A stretch of 64,000 nucleotides of DNA from Chitinophagaceae bacterium (GTDB lineage Bacteria > Bacteroidota > Bacteroidia > Chitinophagales > Chitinophagaceae). The stretch covers positions 1-64,000 of the forward strand of contig JAMLHL010000002.1 in the NCBI GenBank assembly GCA_023957125.1, written 5' to 3'. Shown piece after piece: positions 8,461 through 17,217 of this stretch. Each line of letters starts with the position of its first letter. Positions within the stretch are counted from its first letter, which is position 1. The notes beneath the pieces were generated by a model. That model did no database searches. It was not told where the DNA came from and saw only the letters and a list, made by a program, of their open reading frames with translations. A program made the translations under genes and the position numbers.

Positions 8461-10479
8461 CTACAAGGTTTCCTTTAACCACTTAAAAAATTCATGCTGC
8501 CATACCAGGGCATTGTGTACCCGTAAAACCCAGTGATTTTCATCCGGGAAGTACAGCAACTTACTCTTGATTCCTTTTAACTGAGCTACCTGGAAAGCCT
8601 CCAACCCCTGTTCAATGGGCACCCGGTAGTCTTTACCCCCCTGCACGATCATGATCGGGGTGTTCCAGTTATTCACGAGGTTGGAAGGATTGAATTTCAC
8701 ATAACTCTCAGGAACTGGTTTTTGCCAGTAGTTTCCTCCCAGATCGTGGTTGGCGAACCACAATTCTTCCGTGGTGCCATACCAGCTTTTCATGTCAAAA
8801 AGGCCGTCGTGCGCTATGAAAGTCTTAAAACGGTTTTGGTGCACTCCCGCTAGCTGGTAAACGCTGTACCCGCCATAACTGGCGCCTACGCAACCCAAAC
8901 GGTCTTTATCCACGTAAGGTGCTTTTGAAACCGCATCAATAGCATCTAAATAATCTTCAATGGGTTTGCCACCCCAGTCTTTACTGATGCTGGCATTCCA
9001 TTCCACACCCCAGCCCGGCATGCCCCGGCGATTGGGCGCAACAATGATGTATCCGTTGGCAGCCATTAACTGGAAATTCCATCTGAAACTGTAAAACTGG
9101 TTCAAAGCGCTTTGGGGTCCGCCCTGGCAATATAAAAGCGTGGGATATTTTTTGGCCGGATCAAAATCCGGGGGATAGATCACCCAAACGCCCATCCGGC
9201 GGTTATCCCTGGTCGTTACCATCTGGAGTTGGGAGCTACCCGTTTTTATTTTTGAATACAGGGAATCGTTAACATGCGTTATCGCTTTCATCTCACCGGA
9301 CGGGAGGGAGGTAACATACAGCTCTGTAGCATGATTAAAATCGGTTCTTCCTGCAACAATGGAATTTCCTCTTTGCAGCCACAGTTCGTTTACATTAAAG
9401 TTGCCCTTTGTAATTTGATTCACCTGCGGCGGCGTTCCGGACCCGGGAATATTAACCCGGAACAGTTGCCGGGTACCCTTCACGGAAGCGCTAAAGAAAA
9501 TGGATTGCTGATCGTTTGCCCAAAGAAAACCGCCATCAATGGTTTCATCCCAATGGGCCGTCAGGTTTACTTTCTTTTTCGTTTTGATGTTCATGACAAC
9601 CAGGTCATTTTTATCAGACTCGTAACCATCGGTCTTCATGCTCAGCCAGGCCAGGCTTTTTCCGTCAGGACTAAACACCGGCGCTGCATCATACCCCATC
9701 ATTCCCTCGGTAAGATTAGCAGTGGCGCCGGTTTCAATCCGGTATTCATAAATATCCGTATTGGTGCTGAGAGCATATTCTTTACCTGTTTTTTTCTTAC
9801 AAACATACAGGATGGATCTGCTGTCCGCACTAAATACAAAATCTCCTTTTCCCCCAAAGGGCTTTTGCGGACAATCGTAAGGTTCGTCTTTCAGGATGTC
9901 CAACGGAGACTTATCCGGGTTTGAAACCGGCATTAAGAACACATGTGACACCTTTCCATCGGCCCAGCTATCCCAATGGCGGTAATTCAGATCGGTATAA
10001 ATCTGCCCGGTACTCTTTTTAAGCCCGGGGTAAATATCCGTTGCCATCACCTTGTTCATCAATACCGGTTTGGAAAACGCGATCCATTTTCCATCCGGAG
10101 ATATCCGGATGTTTTCAGCATCTTTCAAATTGTTGACAACTTCTTTCCAGGTCTTTCCTTTGTCGGTACTTTTCATTAGTTTTTCATCCTCCTTTATATA
10201 CAAACCGTTTTCATCCCATTGTACAAACTTTTTTTTATCAAACAGATCGGTGGCCGACGACTCGTGGGTTTCGAGATCCAGGAAAAAATATTTATTTGTA
10301 CTTTTTTCGGTTTTCAAACTGTAAGTTTGAACAGAGTAAACCAGGGTCTGGTGATCCGGACTGAAGCCTGTTACCGAAAGCCGTCCTAATGACCATAATA
10401 ATTCGGGGGTCATTTTATTGTTTTGCGCGTGAAGAAATAGAGGTATAGCAGTGATCATCAATAATGTTATCTTTTTCAT
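8461..10479 (-). CDS. S9-family serine peptidase (prolyl-oligopeptidase / acylaminoacyl-peptidase type)
   Basis: 672 residues, start ATG with a signal peptide ending at LHAQ, so it is exported to the periplasm. Residues 30-400 form a WD40-like/TolB-like beta-propeller (repeats such as IRISPDGKWIAFSK and PVFSPDGKSLAWLS); residues 420-672 are the alpha/beta-hydrolase domain. Catalytic Ser is in GASYGG near residue 534, Asp in KDYRVP near 618, His in ENHWVL near 646. These enzymes cut short peptides, often after Pro or hydrophobic residues. It stands alone between intergenic gaps. Confidence 0.93.
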   Translation of the reverse strand: MKKITLLMITAIPLFLHAQNNKMTPELLWSLGRLSVTGFSPDHQTLVYSVQTYSLKTEKSTNKYFFLDLETHESSATDLFDKKKFVQWDENGLYIKEDEKLMKSTDKGKTWKEVVNNLKDAENIRISPDGKWIAFSKPVLMNKVMATDIYPGLKKSTGQIYTDLNYRHWDSWADGKVSHVFLMPVSNPDKSPLDILKDEPYDCPQKPFGGKGDFVFSADSRSILYVCKKKTGKEYALSTNTDIYEYRIETGATANLTEGMMGYDAAPVFSPDGKSLAWLSMKTDGYESDKNDLVVMNIKTKKKVNLTAHWDETIDGGFLWANDQQSIFFSASVKGTRQLFRVNIPGSGTPPQVNQITKGNFNVNELWLQRGNSIVAGRTDFNHATELYVTSLPSGEMKAITHVNDSLYSKIKTGSSQLQMVTTRDNRRMGVWVIYPPDFDPAKKYPTLLYCQGGPQSALNQFYSFRWNFQLMAANGYIIVAPNRRGMPGWGVEWNASISKDWGGKPIEDYLDAIDAVSKAPYVDKDRLGCVGASYGGYSVYQLAGVHQNRFKTFIAHDGLFDMKSWYGTTEELWFANHDLGGNYWQKPVPESYVKFNPSNLVNNWNTPIMIVQGGKDYRVPIEQGLEAFQVAQLKGIKSKLLYFPDENHWVLRVHNALVWQHEFFKWLKETL

Positions 10480-10949
10480 ATTCGCCTGATTATTATGTTG
10501 GATACCGTTTTGTCATCCTGATCCGGATTTTTCACAATTAACGATATTGCAGCGGTCGCCGGAATGTCTTTGGTTACAAATATATTTGATAAAGTCTAAT
10601 AAGCGATTTTATCATCCTATGATCGGGCATGTGGAGGATTGTTCTTCCGCTCCCCGCTACCGGCCCTATTCTTACAATTATGGAATTCAACTCTATGATT
10701 ATAAAATTCGGGTTGTGATTGATATAAATTCGGGTTGTGATTGAAAGGAAAGCACAAGAGGAGCTGTGAGTCTTAGCTTCTCAATTCAAAGCGGTAGCGG
10801 TCGTCTGCCCCGGGGTCAACAGGAGAATATTTCCCCAAGACCCGTGGGTAGAATCGCTTATTTATATTACAGCCTCATCATCGGAACTATAACAAAAATG
10901 TCGTGAAGATGCCTGAATTATCTTTTTACGATATAGGTCTGGTACAGCA
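10480..10949. other. Non-coding stretch with one short tandem duplication
   Basis: About 470 bp between the S9 peptidase start and the 2-hydroxyacid dehydrogenase stop. I see no convincing gene or RNA. It contains two adjacent near-identical copies of a 22-bp sequence (ATAAATTCGGGTTGTGATTG core, 10701-10744), the first with one extra A. The promoter of the peptidase must be here but no clear TAnnTTTG box was found. Confidence 0.5.
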
Positions 10950-11894
10950 CTAATATCCCGTTTCCAAATGAATCAGATTCTCCATTGGTTTCCCTTCTTT
11001 GAAAGCCCGGAGATTCTTCAGAAAGAATCGGATCATTTCCTTCCTTTCGTCAATATAGCCACCACCCGTATGCTGACTGATAATAGTGTTCGGGCATTTC
11101 CACAGGGCATGATCCGCAGGTAGGGGCTCCTGCATGGTTACATCCAGCACGGCGCCCCCAATCTTTTCATTCATCAGCGCATCCACCAGGGCCGATTCGT
11201 CTTCCAATAAATTGCCCCGGCCCACATTACAAAATAAAGCGTCCGGTTTCATCAGGGTGATCATCTTTCGGGTAAACAATCCTTTGGTTTCCGGCGTCCC
11301 CGGCAAGCATCCGATCACCAGATCAGCCTGTGGCAGAGCGCCTTCCAATTGCCGGGCATTGCGTAAACCTGCTTCGGGAGAAGTGCGGGCAAAAAAACGG
11401 ATCGTACAATCAAATCCCGTTAAAAGCTTAGCCGTTTGTTTTCCAATGCTGCCTGCGCCAAGAATGATCACATTTTTATGGGTTAATAACCGCAGGTCTT
11501 CACGCAGGGATACGCCCAGCCATTGCTGTTTCTCTTTGAGCAAACTGAAGCGGTCCATTCCCCTGTAAAGGCTCATGATCCCGGCGATCATGGTCTCGGC
11601 GCAGGGAACCGCGTAAAAGTCTTTGAGATTGGTAGCCAGCGCCGGGATCTTTATGCCGGTATAAATTTCAAAACCCGTAGAAGCCAGCTGGATCCATTTC
11701 AAACGGGTAGCCTGCAATAATTTTTGGGCCGGTTTGGGATTTCCCAAAATGATTTCAGCCTCCGACAAAGCTTTTAATTCTTCCGCCTCTCCTGTAAGCT
11801 CATCTTTGAAAACCAGCTTATCGGTGGTATTAACAGCATCCCGTAACAAAAGTTTAAAAGAGGGTTTAAAGTGTGTTTCAACAAAAATCTGCAT
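10950..11894 (-). CDS. D-isomer-specific 2-hydroxyacid dehydrogenase
   Basis: 314 residues. Substrate-binding N-terminal domain (1-100, ending in LKWIQLASTGFE), Rossmann NAD-binding domain with VIILGAGSIGKQTAKLL (around 140-157), and the catalytic Arg-Glu-His set: Arg in NVGRGNL, Glu in QEPLP, His in SQHTGGG. Reduces a 2-keto acid to a D-2-hydroxy acid with NAD(P)H, or the reverse. Closest in feel to the glyoxylate/hydroxypyruvate reductase branch, but the substrate is not decidable. No signal peptide; cytoplasmic. Confidence 0.92.
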   Translation of the reverse strand: MQIFVETHFKPSFKLLLRDAVNTTDKLVFKDELTGEAEELKALSEAEIILGNPKPAQKLLQATRLKWIQLASTGFEIYTGIKIPALATNLKDFYAVPCAETMIAGIMSLYRGMDRFSLLKEKQQWLGVSLREDLRLLTHKNVIILGAGSIGKQTAKLLTGFDCTIRFFARTSPEAGLRNARQLEGALPQADLVIGCLPGTPETKGLFTRKMITLMKPDALFCNVGRGNLLEDESALVDALMNEKIGGAVLDVTMQEPLPADHALWKCPNTIISQHTGGGYIDERKEMIRFFLKNLRAFKEGKPMENLIHLETGY

Positions 11895-12211
11895 TTTAAT
11901 ATTTTTAATAACCTGGTGTTATTTCAGGGGCTATTCCGAATACATATAAAATTGCCATCCCCCTTGCTTCCGGCGTGTGACGAAGACGCCATCCATGGCT
12001 GGCCGTTCCATATCCCTTGCTAAATTACTTTAAAAAAAATAATGTTGTAACTTACAATTGCTTATAGAGCGCATGCCATATTTTCGCAGGCGGGTGCGAC
12101 ACCCGCTTGTAGAACGCACTTCCGGTAGGTGGGACACCGACCGGAATGCCACAGGTGGAGCGAAAATTCGGGATGTACCGTTGCTTATAAACATTTGTCA
12201 AATACAATAAT
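11895..12211. other. Divergent intergenic region carrying REP-like copy 2
   Basis: 317 bp between two divergent genes (dehydrogenase leftward, propeller lipoprotein rightward), so it should hold both promoters. The right half is the REP-like element. A 6-bp stem AATAAC/GTTATT occurs near 11907-11923. No gene is seen. Confidence 0.5.
12080..12167. repeat. REP-like double-hairpin element, copy 2, with outer inverted arms
   Basis: The 70-bp core at 12081-12150 aligns without gaps to 8314-8383. Hairpin 1 is GCGGGT/ACCCGC, hairpin 2 is CCGGT-A-GGTG/CACC-G-ACCGG. This copy also has outer 8-bp arms ATTTTCGC (12080-12087) and GCGAAAAT (12160-12167), which close the two hairpins into one folded unit; copy 1 lacks the right arm. 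It ends 44 bp before the start of the propeller gene. Confidence 0.7.
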
Positions 12212-13192
12212 ATGCTTTCAAAAATACCTGGTGCTGTTCTGTTCATGCTGCTGTTAGGTTGCAACACCAGCGGGCAAACCAACAATACCGCCTCCCTGTT
12301 GGTATTGAATAAAGGCGACAACAATATGGCGATTGTCAACCCGGCTACTTTACAGGTGGTGGCAACCGTGCCTGTCGGAGACGGCCCGCATGAGATGACA
12401 GTATCGGCAGACGGAAAACTGGCTTTTACTGCCAATTACGGATCAAAGGAACCGGGACACAGCCTTTCGGTTATTGATATCGCCGCCAAAAAGGAGATCC
12501 GCAGGGTAGAACTGGGACCGGTATTAAAACCACACGGCATTACTGAAAAAAACGGCAAAGTGTATTTTATCGCTGAGTTTTCGCGTATTGTGGGACGCTA
12601 TGATTTCGCTGCCGGCAAACTGGACTGGATAACGGGTACCGGACAGGATGGAGGACATATGCTGGTATTGACTCCCGATGGAAACAAAATCTATACTGCA
12701 AACAGGGTATCCAATACCGTTACTTTTATTGACCTTAATACTTCCATGCCGGTGGGAGGGATGCTCCATATCCCTGTAGGAAAAAGACCGGAAGGAATAG
12801 CCGTTTCTCCCGATGGGAAGGAGGTGTGGGTTGGAAACACCGGAGAGGGTACTATTTCTATAATTGATGTGGCCACTAATACGGTTAAGCAAACCTTCAC
12901 AGTGGGCAAGGTACCTATCCGTATCTGTTTCACCCCGGATGGAAAAAGAGTGTTGGTATCCGATAATGGAACCGATGAACTGATCGTGTTGGAAGCTGCC
13001 ACGCGAAAGATAATTAAACGTATGGAAGCCAAAGGTTCTCCGGTTGGGATTATAGTTACCCCGGATGGAAGCAAAGCTTTCATTGCGCGTAGTGGAGCAG
13101 GTATGGTAAGCGCGGTTGATCTCGGTTCGCTGTCTGTAACGGGCGATATCAAAATGGGAAGCCAGCCGGACGGGATGGCGTGGGTGGAATGA
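12212..13192 (+). CDS. YncE-like seven-bladed beta-propeller lipoprotein (YVTN repeats)
   Basis: 326 residues. Lipobox LLLGC within the first 20 residues, so lipid-anchored. The rest is a run of about seven 40-residue repeats with the pattern TPDGKxxYVxNxxxxxVxVIDxxT, for example LTPDGNKIYTANRVSNTVTFIDL and VSPDGKEVWVGNTGEGTISIIDV, which is the YVTN/YncE propeller signature. Members act as binding scaffolds, some near redox enzymes; there is no catalytic motif. Its stop codon overlaps the ATG of a 41-codon frame. Confidence 0.9.
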   Translation: MLSKIPGAVLFMLLLGCNTSGQTNNTASLLVLNKGDNNMAIVNPATLQVVATVPVGDGPHEMTVSADGKLAFTANYGSKEPGHSLSVIDIAAKKEIRRVELGPVLKPHGITEKNGKVYFIAEFSRIVGRYDFAAGKLDWITGTGQDGGHMLVLTPDGNKIYTANRVSNTVTFIDLNTSMPVGGMLHIPVGKRPEGIAVSPDGKEVWVGNTGEGTISIIDVATNTVKQTFTVGKVPIRICFTPDGKRVLVSDNGTDELIVLEAATRKIIKRMEAKGSPVGIIVTPDGSKAFIARSGAGMVSAVDLGSLSVTGDIKMGSQPDGMAWVE

Positions 13193-13314
13193 TCCGGGAT
13201 TTAAGATTTGAGAATGGAAAATACGGTTTGGACTACGATCATTATTCGAAAAAAGAAGTAATGAAAAGTGATGCAAAATTAGGTCCGGAAAAATATGCGA
13301 GAGATCTGAAATAG
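13189..13314 (+). CDS. Possible 41-residue small protein, coupled by ATGA overlap
   Basis: The ATG at 13189 overlaps the TGA of the propeller gene (ATGA) and opens 41 codons to TAG. The product is charged and lysine-rich (ENGKYGLDYDHY, KLGPEKYARDLK) and looks more like real protein than random sequence. I do not recognise it. The first few codons coincide with an intergenic simple repeat (ATTTAAGATTTGAGA), so the start may be accidental and the frame may instead be the C-terminal remnant of a lost gene. Confidence 0.35.
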   Translation: MIRDLRFENGKYGLDYDHYSKKEVMKSDAKLGPEKYARDLK

Positions 13315-13369
13315 GAAGAACCGGGGATTGCTGTACCGGTACTACAAAAAATTTTTAATATTGATGTTT

Positions 13370-14122
13370 ATGAAAAGATTATTGGCATTCGGCATCTGGT
13401 TATTTTGTTTGGAGCAGGGGTATTCTCAGGAAGCGTTTAATTTTTATTTTGGAAAAGAAATACCATTAAATAGTTTGTTGGGCGGAAAAAATATAAGCAG
13501 CAGTCAGCCTGTAAAATGGATCAATGTGAACACCCATAAAAACACATGGGAAGTAAGGGGAGAACTGTTGGTTGATTTCGGAGATCCGGTTGGGGTTGTC
13601 AGAACCGAAAAACAGTATGAAAATTTTATTCTTCATGTGGAGTGGAAGCATCTGACGCCCGGTGGTAATTCAGGGGTTTTCGCATGGAGTGACGGCAAGG
13701 CCCAGGACGGCAGCCCCTATCCTTCAGGCGTGGAGATCCAGATGCTGGATTCTCAATGGGTGATCCTCAATAAAAGAAACGGGCTTTATCCGCCGGTCGC
13801 TTACGTTCATGGGGAAATGTGGGGCGTGGGGAATGTAAAAACGAAGCCGGATAATCCCAGGGGGAACCGGAGTAAATCCATTGAAAACCGGGCAGTAGGA
13901 ACCGGGAAATGGAATACTTACGACGTGGTATGTATTGACGGCGTGATAAAGTTATCGGTTAATGGAAAGTTTGTCAACGGCATCAGTCATGCTACAACGA
14001 AAAGAGGGTACCTGTGTTTGGAATCCGAAGGAGGGGAAATCCATTTTAGAAATTTCCAGTTGATTGAGTTGCCGCCGGGGGTAACCTATCCCGAGCAGGG
14101 GGTTCCGGTATTGAATCCGTAA
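13370..14122 (+). CDS. 3-keto-disaccharide hydrolase domain protein (DUF1080 family)
   Basis: About 250 residues from the ATG at 13370, chosen because MKRLLAFGIWLFCLEQGYSQ is a clean signal peptide; the longer frame from 13328 adds 14 residues before it. The concanavalin-like fold of PF06439 is visible from around residue 65: ENFILHVEWKH, GGNSGVFAWSDG, YPSGVEIQMLD, GKWNTYDVVCIDGVIKLSVNG and the closing GEIHFRNFQL strand. Family members hydrolyse 3-keto-glycosides or bind glycans in the periplasm. No 3-keto-forming GMC or Gfo/Idh oxidoreductase is beside it here. Confidence 0.88.
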   Translation: MKRLLAFGIWLFCLEQGYSQEAFNFYFGKEIPLNSLLGGKNISSSQPVKWINVNTHKNTWEVRGELLVDFGDPVGVVRTEKQYENFILHVEWKHLTPGGNSGVFAWSDGKAQDGSPYPSGVEIQMLDSQWVILNKRNGLYPPVAYVHGEMWGVGNVKTKPDNPRGNRSKSIENRAVGTGKWNTYDVVCIDGVIKLSVNGKFVNGISHATTKRGYLCLESEGGEIHFRNFQLIELPPGVTYPEQGVPVLNP

Positions 14123-14225
14123 ATTTTTTTCCATAATTTTTTTGTTGTCAAGCTACGGGATACAATCCCGGAAGAACATAAAAAGTATGCAGTCCGGAGA
14201 CAGGCGTACGGCAGCGGGAAGTTAA

Positions 14226-14287
14226 AGCGTTTATAGTTTGAAAGTTTATGGTTTAGGGTTGCGCACACCCTGATACCTGATACCTGC
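14226..14287. repeat. Degenerate short-period intergenic repeat
   Basis: AT-rich copies of GTTTATAGTTTGAAAGTTTATGGTTTAGGGTT followed by CCTGATACCTGATACCTGCAACC-like repeats, here given only by their unit pattern (GTTTAtrGTTT and CCTGATA). Such simple repeats lie between genes. Comparable stretches occur near 20240 (ATCTCAAATCTCAAATT) and 62125 (AAACCTGAAACCAAAACTTGAAAC). Confidence 0.4.
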
Positions 14288-14309
14288 AACCCCACAAACC
14301 AACGGATAA

Positions 14310-14364
14310 AAAATTTCGCCTGTCATCGCTCTAAGAGATGGGAGCAGAAAACAGGCGAAATTTT
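14310..14364. terminator. Bidirectional intrinsic terminator between convergent genes
   Basis: A perfect 14-bp inverted repeat (14310-14323 with 14351-14364; core TTTCGCCTGT/ACAGGCGAAA) around a 27-nt loop, flanked by A-runs on the left and T-runs on the right. It lies 19 bp beyond the aconitase stop (minus strand) and downstream of the DUF1080 gene (plus strand), so it can end both transcripts. Confidence 0.75.
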
Positions 14365-14382
14365 ATTTTGTTGAGGTGGATA

Positions 14383-17106
14383 CTATTTCAGAAATCCTCT
14401 TAATACATATTGCAAAATCCCCCCATTCTGATAATAAGCCACGTCAATCTCAGAATCCAGTCTTGCTTTGGCCTCGAAACTGATCTCCTCCCCGGATTCT
14501 TTCTTCGCGGTCACCTTTATCTTTTTAAAGGGATGCAGGTCTTCGGAAATACCACTGATATCGAAGATTTCTTTTCCGGTCAGTCCTAAGGATTCAGCCG
14601 TTTGTCCCTGGGGAAATTCTAGTGGCAGAATGCCCATCCCTACCAGGTTGCTTCTGTGAATCCGTTCAAAGCTTTCCGCGATCACCGCTTTTACCCCCAG
14701 CAGGCTTGGGCCTTTTGCCGCCCAGTCTCTTGAAGAACCGCTGCCGTATTCTTTTCCGGCCAAAACGATCAGTGGCGTCTTGTCTGCCGCGTATTTCATT
14801 GCCGTATCATACACAGTAAGCGTTTCATTGGTGGGAAAATAAGTGGAAAAACCCCCTATCTTATCCGTGATCTTATTTTTTATCCTTACGTTAGCAAAAG
14901 TGCCCCGCATCATCACTTCATGATTCCCGCGACGGGAACCATAGGAGTTGAAATCTTTTCTTACCACGCCCTTGCTGACAAGGTATTGTCCCGCTGCCGT
15001 CTGCTCACCAAAAGAACCTGCCGGGGAAATATGGTCTGTAGTAACGGAATCTCCTAAGTACAACAATACCCGGGCGCCTTTAATATCATCCGGCTTTTCA
15101 GGCTCGTTGCTAAGGTCCTGGAAGAAAGGCGCTTCCTGGATATACGTGGAGTGGCTGTCCCATTCGTATTTGGTGCCCTGGGGGGCGATCAGTTTTTTCC
15201 ATTCCTCATCCCCGTCAAAGATTACTTTATATACGTCTTCAAAATCCCTCGTGTTCATGCAGGATCTGATGGTGTCGTTGATTTCTTCCTGCGTGGGCCA
15301 AATATCCTGCAGGTACACCGGCTCGCCATTCGGATCAAAATCAATCGGATCTTTCAACAGGTTTACGTCCACCCGTCCGACCAACGCAAAAGCTACTACC
15401 AGCATCGGAGACATCAGGAAATTCATCTTCACCTGCGGATGCACCCTTGCTTCAAAATTACGGTTACCGGACAATACGGAAGCTACCACTAATTCCCCTT
15501 TATCTACCGCTTCGGCGATATGGGGTGGGAGAGGACCGCTGTTTCCTATACAGGACGTGCAGCCGTAGCCTACGGTATGAAACCGAAGCGCTGCAAGGTC
15601 TTCCGATAATCCGGATCGCTCCAGGTATTGGGTGACCACTTTGGAGCCGGGCGCCAGGCTGGTTTTGACCCAGGATTTGGTACGCAACCCTCTTTCAACC
15701 GCTTTGTGCGCCACCAAACCCGCCCCAACCATTACAGCCGGGTTGGAAGTATTGGTACAACTGGTAATTGCAGCAATAACAATGCTGCCGTCACTCAAAA
15801 CGTACTCCTTATTTTTTATTTTTATCCGGACGGATTTGAGATTGCTTTCTTTTTCCACCGTGATACCGGCGTGATCCTGCCGGGGTGACCACGAAAATTC
15901 TGTACCCGATCCGCCTTCGGACAACCATGCATTTTCCTGCCGGTTCCTGAAAGGGATATAATCCCTGGAAAATTCAGATTTCAGGATTTCACAAAATTTA
16001 TCATCCAACTGCCTTAACAGTATTTTATCCTGGGGGCGCTTAGGACCGGCAACCGTAGGTTCCAGTGTGCTAAGGTCTAACTCCACAACATGTGAATATT
16101 CAATTCCCTCATTTCCCGTACGCCACAACATATTATCCTGGCAATATTTTTTTACCAGGTCAATTTGCTGCTGGCTGCGTGCCGTACGCTTCATATAATC
16201 AAGCGTTTGATCGTCAATGGGGAAATAAGTAACCGTGCAACCAAATTCCGGCGACATATTAGAGATCGTGGCCCGGTCGGTTACCGTCAGGTGGTCCAAA
16301 CCATCACCAAAAACTTCTACAAATTTCCCAACCACGCCATAGTCGCGGAGCAGCCGGGTAATCGTCAGCACCATATCGGTGGCGGTACAGCCCTGCGGAA
16401 TTTTACCGGTCAGTTTCAACCCCACCACCTGTGGACACGAGAAATAAATGGGTTGTCCGAGCATGGCTGCTTCGGCTTCAATACCACCTACACCCCAGGC
16501 CAGTACGCCGATTCCATTCACCATGGGCGTATGAGAATCGGTGCCTACCAGGGTGTCGGGAAAGGTCCATCCATCCCTCTCAATAACGCCTTTGGCCAAA
16601 TATTCCAGGTTCACCTGGTGGCAGATGCCCATACCGGGAGGTACCACCGTAAAATTATCAAGCCCCTTCTGGGCCCATTTCAACAATTTATATCGTTCTG
16701 CATTTCGCTCGTATTCGAGGGATACGTTATTTTTATAAGAATAATCGGTACCGAAGAAATCTACCTGCACAGAGTGATCAATAACAAGGTCCACCGGGAT
16801 AGCCGGGTTGATCCTTGATCCGTCGCCGCCTTTGCGGATCAGCTCAGCGCGGAGAGAGGCGATGTCCACCACGGCGGGTACGCCGGTAAAATCCTGCATC
16901 AGTACCCGGGCCGGTTTAAAAGGAATATCCTTATCCGAGCCGGCGGCATTCCATTCGGTTAAAGTATGCACGTGTTCATCAGTAATGGCAAAGCCATCGT
17001 GGTTGCGAAGCACATTTTCGAGCAGAATCCTGATGGAAAATGGGAGACGGTGAATGTTTTTTCCTTCCTGCTGCAACTTCGTAAGAGAAGCAATTTTATT
17101 ACTCAT
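14383..17106 (-). CDS. acnA: Aconitate hydratase A
   Basis: 907 residues, full length for the AcnA/IRP1 type. Catalyses citrate-isocitrate interconversion in the TCA cycle; cytoplasmic. The three cluster cysteines are visible: one in SCTNTSNPA (around residue 447) and two in GYGCTSCIGNSGP (around 510). The swivel domain is C-terminal with YGSGSSRDWAAKGP and RIHRSNLVGMGILPLEF. It stands as a single gene, with Aat upstream on the same strand 111 bp away and a strong terminator downstream. Confidence 0.97.
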   Translation of the reverse strand: MSNKIASLTKLQQEGKNIHRLPFSIRILLENVLRNHDGFAITDEHVHTLTEWNAAGSDKDIPFKPARVLMQDFTGVPAVVDIASLRAELIRKGGDGSRINPAIPVDLVIDHSVQVDFFGTDYSYKNNVSLEYERNAERYKLLKWAQKGLDNFTVVPPGMGICHQVNLEYLAKGVIERDGWTFPDTLVGTDSHTPMVNGIGVLAWGVGGIEAEAAMLGQPIYFSCPQVVGLKLTGKIPQGCTATDMVLTITRLLRDYGVVGKFVEVFGDGLDHLTVTDRATISNMSPEFGCTVTYFPIDDQTLDYMKRTARSQQQIDLVKKYCQDNMLWRTGNEGIEYSHVVELDLSTLEPTVAGPKRPQDKILLRQLDDKFCEILKSEFSRDYIPFRNRQENAWLSEGGSGTEFSWSPRQDHAGITVEKESNLKSVRIKIKNKEYVLSDGSIVIAAITSCTNTSNPAVMVGAGLVAHKAVERGLRTKSWVKTSLAPGSKVVTQYLERSGLSEDLAALRFHTVGYGCTSCIGNSGPLPPHIAEAVDKGELVVASVLSGNRNFEARVHPQVKMNFLMSPMLVVAFALVGRVDVNLLKDPIDFDPNGEPVYLQDIWPTQEEINDTIRSCMNTRDFEDVYKVIFDGDEEWKKLIAPQGTKYEWDSHSTYIQEAPFFQDLSNEPEKPDDIKGARVLLYLGDSVTTDHISPAGSFGEQTAAGQYLVSKGVVRKDFNSYGSRRGNHEVMMRGTFANVRIKNKITDKIGGFSTYFPTNETLTVYDTAMKYAADKTPLIVLAGKEYGSGSSRDWAAKGPSLLGVKAVIAESFERIHRSNLVGMGILPLEFPQGQTAESLGLTGKEIFDISGISEDLHPFKKIKVTAKKESGEEISFEAKARLDSEIDVAYYQNGGILQYVLRGFLK

Positions 17107-17217
17107 AGTTTTGAAAAGTTAGATATTTTTCAGGCGGTCAAATTACGATTTTTTTTCGAGATGGGACTGCAAAAAACGCAATAGCCCGCGGCAGGCGCAT
17201 TCGCATTCAGCTACCCA

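Noticed and set aside
10547..10744. 65-codon frame in the 10.5-10.9 kb gap
   Set aside because: Composition not protein-like and it runs through a tandem duplication; no start context.
12524..13276. 250-codon frame opposite the YncE-like gene
   Set aside because: Lies wholly antisense to a well-supported propeller gene and reads as His/Ser/Arg-rich shadow text without any domain.
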